Assembly: GCA_020024635.1 (NCBI GenBank)
Contig: JAHHTL010000029.1
Coordinates: forward strand, 1-28,139
DNA length: 28,139 nucleotides
From: Ruminococcus sp.
Lineage (GTDB): Bacteria > Bacillota > Clostridia > Lachnospirales > Lachnospiraceae
Direction of reading: 5' to 3'
Shown here: positions 23,926 through 28,139 of the stretch, in pieces
Position numbering within the stretch: position 1 is the first letter of the stretch
How the letters are laid out: each line of letters begins with the position of its first letter
Notes under the pieces: model-generated
What the model was told of the DNA's origin: nothing
The model's input: the letters and a program-made list of their open reading frames with translations, nothing else
The model's database searches: none
Position numbers and translations under genes: made by a program

Positions 23926-24916
23926 CCTTTCCGCCTTTGACAATAATTAGTTCTCCGGCTTCTTCCAGGCGTCGTATTACGCCTACGATTCTCTGCTGTG
24001 CTTCTTCTACGTCACGCAAACGTACATTGACTGTAATTTCAAGGTCAGATTTAATACTTTCCGCCATTCTAGAAGAAACATTGGAGAAAATAAGTTCCTT
24101 GATATTATCTTCCGATCCCTTCAATGCATATACGATATCTTTAATATCACATTCACGAATAAATCTTTGAATTGATCGATTATCCATAGATACAATATCT
24201 TCAAATACAAACATTTTCTTACGAATTGTATCTGCCAACTCTTCATTTTCTTTTCCAAGTTCGTCAAAGATGTATTTTTCATTTCCTCGATCCATGTGGT
24301 TCATAACATCTGCCACATAATCGATTCCACCAATTGTAGTAAAGTCTGTTGTGAGAATATTTTGGAATTTCTTTTTCAGAGATTCTTCTACAATCTTAAC
24401 TGCTTCCGGGGAAACACTTTCCATTTTTGCAACACTTTCTACTACTTTAATACGTTTTTCCTTTGGCAGTTCACTAATGACACTTGCCGCTTGATCCGGC
24501 TCCGCATAGGATAACACCAGTGCGATCGTCTGTGGACGCTCATATTGTAAAAAAGAGTATAAAGTTTTGACACTATTCTTTCGAATAAATTCAAACGGTC
24601 TTGTTTTCATAGAATTGGAAAGTTTGTCTAATAAATTCTGTGCGGTAGACTCTCCAAACGCCTTTTCCAAAACCGTTCTTGCATATTCCATTCCACCGTC
24701 TGTAACCACTTTTTGTGTCACACACGTCTTATAAAATTCATCCAAAACAGATTCCGTCTGTTCCGGAGAAATGTGTCCCAATTTTGCAACCTCAATGGTC
24801 AATTTCTCGATATCAGATTCGCTCAAATGTTTGTATATCTTTGATGCTTTGTCTGCCCCGAGAGATACGATCACAGCTGCTGCTTTTTGCTCTGGAAGTA
24901 ATTTATTAGTGTCCAT
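23909..24916 (-). CDS. fliG: Flagellar motor switch protein FliG
   Basis: FliG is the C-ring torque subunit linking FliF to the stator. The 335-residue protein begins MDTNKLLPEQKAAAVIVSLG. The middle domain has FLQYERPQTIALVLSYA: the EHPQ motif reads ERPQ here. The MFXF hinge reads RKKMFVFEDIVSMDNRSIQRFIRE. The C-terminal charged helix is AESIKSDLEI and ends with RDVEEAQQRIVGVIRRLEEAGEL. GGAGGTGA gives the ATG at 24916, which overlaps the fliF end by 11 bases. Confidence 0.96.
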   Translation of the reverse strand: MDTNKLLPEQKAAAVIVSLGADKASKIYKHLSESDIEKLTIEVAKLGHISPEQTESVLDEFYKTCVTQKVVTDGGMEYARTVLEKAFGESTAQNLLDKLSNSMKTRPFEFIRKNSVKTLYSFLQYERPQTIALVLSYAEPDQAASVISELPKEKRIKVVESVAKMESVSPEAVKIVEESLKKKFQNILTTDFTTIGGIDYVADVMNHMDRGNEKYIFDELGKENEELADTIRKKMFVFEDIVSMDNRSIQRFIRECDIKDIVYALKGSEDNIKELIFSNVSSRMAESIKSDLEITVNVRLRDVEEAQQRIVGVIRRLEEAGELIIVKGGKDEIIV

Positions 24917-26483
24917 TTTCGTCACCTCCATTTAACCAGCTCTTGATCAATTGTGCTGATATTTCCGGATTCTTATCGGAAAATTCTCTAACATTTCTCT
25001 TAAGTTGAAGTCCTTTGTCATTTTGAATCTCAAGGATTTCAAGGTTGTCTTCCGTCTCACTATTTCCACGACTTACCGCGATGTCTTCTAGTTCCTCTTC
25101 TTCTAATTCGTTCGCTTTTCTTCTCTTCTTTTTCACTAACAATATAACCAGTAATACAATTCCGGCAAGAACCAGTAAGGCGATCAGTCCAATAATCAAC
25201 CAAGGGGCATATTTTCCAAGTTGAACACCATTGGATGTTTCTTCCAAGTCGTCCTTTTGATAGAAATCAACACTGGCAACGGCAATCTTTTCACCGCGAT
25301 CCTCCGCTGCTATACCACTGGCATTTCCTACCAGTTCCTTTACCTTTGCCTCGGACAATTTTTCCCATCCATTTTGATTGATTGCAACGGAAATCGTTAG
25401 ATTATCAAGGGCTCCCGGACTTACCTGCCCTTGCTCTTTGATTTGATTCACCAGATACTCTTTTGAAATTGTTTCACTACTGGCGCTGGTACCACCTTCG
25501 CCATCGGTATTGTACTGCGGCGTGTCCGCGTTCGTCTCTGCTCCTGCAACCCCAGAAGCTCCATCGGTATTGTTTGCTCTTTCGTTGTGAAGTTCTTCTT
25601 TACTGACAATTCCAACTTTGTCATTTCTGTCAATCTTTTCCGGCGTATTATAGGTCGTAACTTCTCGAATCAGCTGTTCCATGTTAATCTGTGCTCTTGC
25701 AGATACCTGTACGTTTTCATTTCCGTAAATCGGACTTAAAACTTTCATTACATTCTTTGCAATCTGCTCTTCTACAACCTGTGCAATCTCTTCTGCATCA
25801 CTTCCTGTCTTTCCATCTTTGGTTTGCACGGATACATCATTCATATTACCGTCAAAGACAGCCACATCCTCCATGCGCATCTTTGGCACACTCTTTGCAA
25901 CCAATCGTTGTACTGCCGCAGCCTGCTTCTCTGTAGGAGCGCCGCCATCTTGCATGGTGACAACTGCTGTTGCTGTAGATTTCTCCTTTGCACTTTCATC
26001 AAGTGCATATTTACTTTCCTCACCCAGTGCAATTGTAACTTTGGCATCCTTTACTCCATCAAAAGATCGAATGGTCGCTCCGATTCGATCTTGAAGTTCA
26101 TACAATTTATACAACTGTTTATCGGAATCTGTGGTCATAAGCCCTGCATTCTGTGTATAGGTATCATATGTAAATCCACTTTTGGGATATCCCTCTTGTA
26201 CCAGTTTGGCTTTGACCTGATCCACTTCCTCTTTTTTTACCATGATTGCGCTATCACCCTTATACCGGAACTCCACGCCATCTTCTTGCAGTTTATTTAC
26301 AATCTGCTGGGATTCTTCTGGTCCTAATTCATAAAATAGCACTTCATAGGGTTTATTATTTAAAACCAACGCAATAACAACGGCACCAATCACAAGTATT
26401 GCTGCCCCTGCTATTATCAGTTTTTTGGTTTTACTGCTTAATTTCTTTATAAACTCTGTAACGCCTTCAAACTTCTCTTTCAT
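24906..26483 (-). CDS. fliF: Flagellar MS-ring protein FliF
   Basis: FliF forms the basal-body ring in the membrane. Two membrane segments (about 22-41, and a second near residues 425-450, PWLIIGLIALLVLAGIVLLVILL) flank periplasm-side ring-building domains. The first of these has YEVLFYELGPEESQQIVNKLQEDGVEFRY. The C-terminal FliG-binding tail is FSDKNPEISAQLIKSWLNGGDE. Length is 525 residues from the ATG at 26483, which has GGAG at 9 bases; an ATG at 26498 is an alternative with a weaker site. It follows fliE with a gap of about 40 bases. Confidence 0.96.
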   Translation of the reverse strand: MKEKFEGVTEFIKKLSSKTKKLIIAGAAILVIGAVVIALVLNNKPYEVLFYELGPEESQQIVNKLQEDGVEFRYKGDSAIMVKKEEVDQVKAKLVQEGYPKSGFTYDTYTQNAGLMTTDSDKQLYKLYELQDRIGATIRSFDGVKDAKVTIALGEESKYALDESAKEKSTATAVVTMQDGGAPTEKQAAAVQRLVAKSVPKMRMEDVAVFDGNMNDVSVQTKDGKTGSDAEEIAQVVEEQIAKNVMKVLSPIYGNENVQVSARAQINMEQLIREVTTYNTPEKIDRNDKVGIVSKEELHNERANNTDGASGVAGAETNADTPQYNTDGEGGTSASSETISKEYLVNQIKEQGQVSPGALDNLTISVAINQNGWEKLSEAKVKELVGNASGIAAEDRGEKIAVASVDFYQKDDLEETSNGVQLGKYAPWLIIGLIALLVLAGIVLLVILLVKKKRRKANELEEEELEDIAVSRGNSETEDNLEILEIQNDKGLQLKRNVREFSDKNPEISAQLIKSWLNGGDENGH

Positions 26484-26524
26484 CGCCTTTGTCTCCATCT
26501 ATTCATCCATCCCCTTATCGTTCA

Positions 26525-26824
26525 TTATAAATTGATACGCATCAGTTCATTGTAAGACTCCAGTGCTTTGTTTCGAAGTTGTACCAACATATCTACTGCA
26601 ACTTGTGCCTGTGAAGCCGCGATCATTACCGTGTGCGCGTCTTCAATCTGTCCCGTAGCAAGTAAATATTGCTGATTTGTCAATGTTTTCTCTGTATCTT
26701 TTACATTCTGTACCGTTTCATTAAAAATCTCATGAAACGCCGATGTTGTCTGCCCTTGTTCTATACGATTGGAACCATCACTAAATTTTCCGAATTGTAT
26801 TTGCTGAATAAACTCTGTTCTCAT
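26525..26824 (-). CDS. fliE: Flagellar rod-MS ring adaptor FliE
   Basis: FliE connects the rod to the MS ring and is the first protein exported. The 99-residue protein has a C-terminal helical hairpin, ATGQIEDAHTVMIAASQAQVAVDMLVQLRNKALESYNELMRI, diagnostic of FliE. AAAGGGAAAG precedes the ATG. flgC is missing between it and flgB. Confidence 0.96.
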   Translation of the reverse strand: MRTEFIQQIQFGKFSDGSNRIEQGQTTSAFHEIFNETVQNVKDTEKTLTNQQYLLATGQIEDAHTVMIAASQAQVAVDMLVQLRNKALESYNELMRINL

Positions 26825-26860
26825 CTTATCTTTCCCTTTATAAACTTCTATCTTTTGTAA

Positions 26861-27238
26861 CTATTGTCCTTTAATGGCGCTACGTAATCTTGAAATATCA
26901 CTACTTACTGATTGAACGAGGTACTGATAATGTAAGGTTGTCCTCGCCAACTCGGTATATTCCACATCCATATTTACTCCATTGCCATCCACTCTTGCGG
27001 CATCGGTTCGTTCATATATGTTGTAGTTTGAGTCATCAATGGCCGCACGCACCTTCTGGGGATCATTCATACTGGCCGCCGCTTTTAACTTGCTTAAAAA
27101 AGTGTCTTCAAATGCAATCTCTTTCCTCTTGTAACCAGGTGTATTTACATTTGAAATATTGTCCATTGTAACTTCTTGTTTTTTCCACAAATAATCCAAT
27201 GCTTTCTGAGACATTGGTATGACATTTCCAAAAGCCAT
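26861..27238 (-). CDS. flgB: Flagellar basal-body rod protein FlgB
   Basis: This proximal rod subunit has 125 residues. It shows DYLWKKQEVTMDNISNVNTPGYKRKEIAFED near the start, a central DGNGVNMDVEYTEL and a C-terminal LARTTLHYQYLVQSVSSDISRLRSAI helix. These are FlgB features. AAGGAG lies just before the ATG at 27238. It is the second gene of the operon, behind the transglycosylase, 11 bases apart. Confidence 0.96.
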   Translation of the reverse strand: MAFGNVIPMSQKALDYLWKKQEVTMDNISNVNTPGYKRKEIAFEDTFLSKLKAAASMNDPQKVRAAIDDSNYNIYERTDAARVDGNGVNMDVEYTELARTTLHYQYLVQSVSSDISRLRSAIKGQ

Positions 27239-27249
27239 TTTATCACTCC

Positions 27250-27930
27250 TTAAATAATCACGTCATGTAACTGATTTTGCATCTTTAATTTCATTACTTC
27301 TATCATGTAAAGTGCATTGCCAAGTTCGGTTCCTGTTGTCAAGTACGGCATGTTAAATCCTATATTTCCTCGCTGTGCTGTCTGTACACTTCTATTTGCA
27401 CTTAATTCCATTCCCATATATTCTTTGATCTTTTTGATGTAATTTATCGTCTCCGGAAACGGAGGTACTCCTCCGTATTTACTTACATTGCCACTTCCTG
27501 CGTTGTAAGATGCAAGTGTAAGATCAATATTTCCATGATATTGTTCTAATTTTTCTGACAAATACTTTGCCCCACCCATGATGTTACTACGGGCATCGAA
27601 AGGATCTTCCACCCCCAGTGCTCTTGCGGTAGCCGGCATTAACTGCATCACTCCTTGGGCTCCTGCGCTAGATACAGCTTTTTCATTAAAATTAGACTCC
27701 GCTTTTGCAACTGCCTTAAGAAGATTCAATGGTACATGATATCTTTCTGAAGCTTCTTCAAAAATAGAGTCCATACTTTCGGGAACTTCTATACTACTTT
27801 GCCCTGTCGTGCGAAACACTTCTGAAAACGATCCTCCTGTTATCGGAATACTCGAATTGTGCATTTTTAACGAATTTAGCACGCGATTCATGTATCGATA
27901 ATGATTGTTATATACCGTATAATCCTCCAA
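27250..27930 (-). CDS. Lytic transglycosylase (SLT domain) without signal peptide, operon leader
   Basis: The SLT-type domain (about 52-190) cleaves peptidoglycan. The catalytic Glu78 is in AKAESNFN, followed by AGAQGVMQLMPATARALGV, the IMGGAKYLSEKLEQY stretch, then DLTLASYNAGSGNVSKYGGVP and ETINYIKKI. The 226-residue protein has no N-terminal signal peptide or membrane segment (it begins MEDYTVYNNHYRYMNRV). It ends with a short tail, ELGNALYMIEVMKLKMQNQLHDVII. It lies directly before flgB with a shared operon. I infer export through the flagellar apparatus to open the wall for the rod, as FlgJ does in enterics; not proven. AGGAG precedes the ATG. Confidence 0.9.
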   Translation of the reverse strand: MEDYTVYNNHYRYMNRVLNSLKMHNSSIPITGGSFSEVFRTTGQSSIEVPESMDSIFEEASERYHVPLNLLKAVAKAESNFNEKAVSSAGAQGVMQLMPATARALGVEDPFDARSNIMGGAKYLSEKLEQYHGNIDLTLASYNAGSGNVSKYGGVPPFPETINYIKKIKEYMGMELSANRSVQTAQRGNIGFNMPYLTTGTELGNALYMIEVMKLKMQNQLHDVII

Positions 27931-27997
27931 TTTTTACTCCTTTTATTTCCATTTTTTTCCAATTTGACAGCCTCTAAATTTCTAGTATTCCTCTTAC

Positions 27998-28026
27998 ATG
28001 ATACCTTTTTTTTGCTATATTGTCTA
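27998..28026 (-). promoter_or_regulatory. Predicted sigma-A promoter of the flagellar operon
   Basis: On the minus strand, TAGACA (28026 to 28021) is followed 17 bases later by TATCAT (28003 to 27998). Each hexamer has one mismatch to TTGACA / TATAAT. The start of transcription would be near 27991, about 60 bases upstream of the transglycosylase. It is the best promoter I see for the 32-gene operon. Confidence 0.6.
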
Positions 28027-28041
28027 CCTTTTTTCGACAAT
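28019..28041. promoter_or_regulatory. Inverted repeat overlapping the -35 of the operon promoter (possible operator)
   Basis: ATTGTC (28019-28024) and GACAAT (28036-28041) form an inverted repeat with an 11-base spacer. The first arm covers the -35 hexamer, so a protein bound there would block or modulate polymerase. I cannot name the regulator. Confidence 0.35.
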
Positions 28042-28064
28042 TGGAGACATTTTTCTATGTTTAA

Positions 28065-28098
28065 ATCAAAAAAACATTCTTTTTAATAGGAAAAGAAT
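28065..28098 (-). terminator. Weak terminator-like hairpin of an upstream minus-strand gene
   Basis: ATTCTTTT (28098 to 28091, minus) pairs with AAAAGAAT (28083 to 28076) around a 7-base loop, followed on the minus strand by GTTTTTTTG. The stem is almost all A-T, so it would be weak. It would end a transcript entering from beyond the right edge, before the flagellar promoter. No gene is visible in the 209 bases from 27931 to the edge. Confidence 0.3.
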
Positions 28099-28139
28099 CG
28101 GTTATTATCGAAGTTCTTTCTCTTCTCTTTGGAATTTCT

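Noticed and set aside
26825..26860. Possible remnant of flgC between flgB and fliE
   Set aside because: Only 36 bases remain, made up of the fliE ribosome site and leader; no coding similarity is visible.
28105..28131. Sigma-28-like site at the right edge (CAAA-N15-TTCGATAA on the minus strand)
   Set aside because: The -10 has two mismatches and the -35 one. A terminator-like hairpin lies between it and the operon, and a much better sigma-A promoter lies downstream.
1..28139. CRISPR arrays, insertion sequences, tRNA or rRNA genes, prophage or defence genes
   Set aside because: I looked for regular spaced repeats, terminal inverted repeats, transposase motifs and tRNA-like folds and saw none. 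The window is a continuous motility locus.

Overview
The window is almost entirely one flagellar/chemotaxis locus from a low-GC, Gram-positive, anaerobe-type bacterium. I infer Clostridia, most likely a motile member of the Lachnospiraceae. Reasons: strong AGGAGG-type ribosome sites, the Firmicutes gene set (FliY instead of FliN, CheC, CheD, CheV, FlbD, the TIGR02530-type protein, WhiG/SigD-type sigma 28), motAB inside the operon, and a ParA + ComFB gene pair. Species is not determinable by eye.

Layout. A tightly packed minus-strand operon of 32 genes runs from about 27930 down to 2034. In order of transcription: a signal-less lytic transglycosylase, flgB, fliE, fliF, fliG, fliH, fliI, fliJ, fliK, flgD, a TIGR02530-type hook-operon gene, flgE, flbD, motA, motB, fliM, cheY, flgC, fliY, fliO, fliP, fliQ, fliR, flhB, flhA, sigma 28, two rod genes (flgF/flhO-like, flgG/flhP-like), cheC, cheD, cheV, and a degenerate EAL-HDOD protein. 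A good sigma-A promoter lies upstream (-35 at 28021-28026, -10 at 27998-28003). A strong bidirectional hairpin terminator (1982-2022) closes the operon. Gaps between genes are mostly under 30 bases, several genes overlap, and no gene-free stretch exceeds 300 bases. The longest is the 209-base leader region at the right edge.

At the left, a two-gene plus-strand unit faces the operon: a Soj-type ParA ATPase (477-1262) and a protein made of a short basic N-terminal peptide, an acidic proline/glutamate repeat linker and a C-terminal ComFB domain (1265-1972). Divergent from it, and cut by the left edge, is the start of fliD (1-340, minus).

How the parts work together. The operon encodes the MS ring, C ring, rod, hook, type III export apparatus, stator, the CheY/CheC/CheD/CheV adaptation branch, and the sigma factor that would switch on late genes such as fliD and flagellin. 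Departures from the usual Firmicutes order are informative. flgC has moved from between flgB and fliE to between cheY and fliY. fliL is absent between motB and fliM. flhF, flhG, cheB, cheA and cheW are absent from their usual place around flhA and sigma 28. The most interesting candidate for something undescribed is the ParA-ComFB pair: it sits beside a flagellar operon lacking flhF/flhG, next to a degenerate EAL-HDOD gene, and has the layout expected of a positioning ATPase with a cyclic-dinucleotide-sensing partner.
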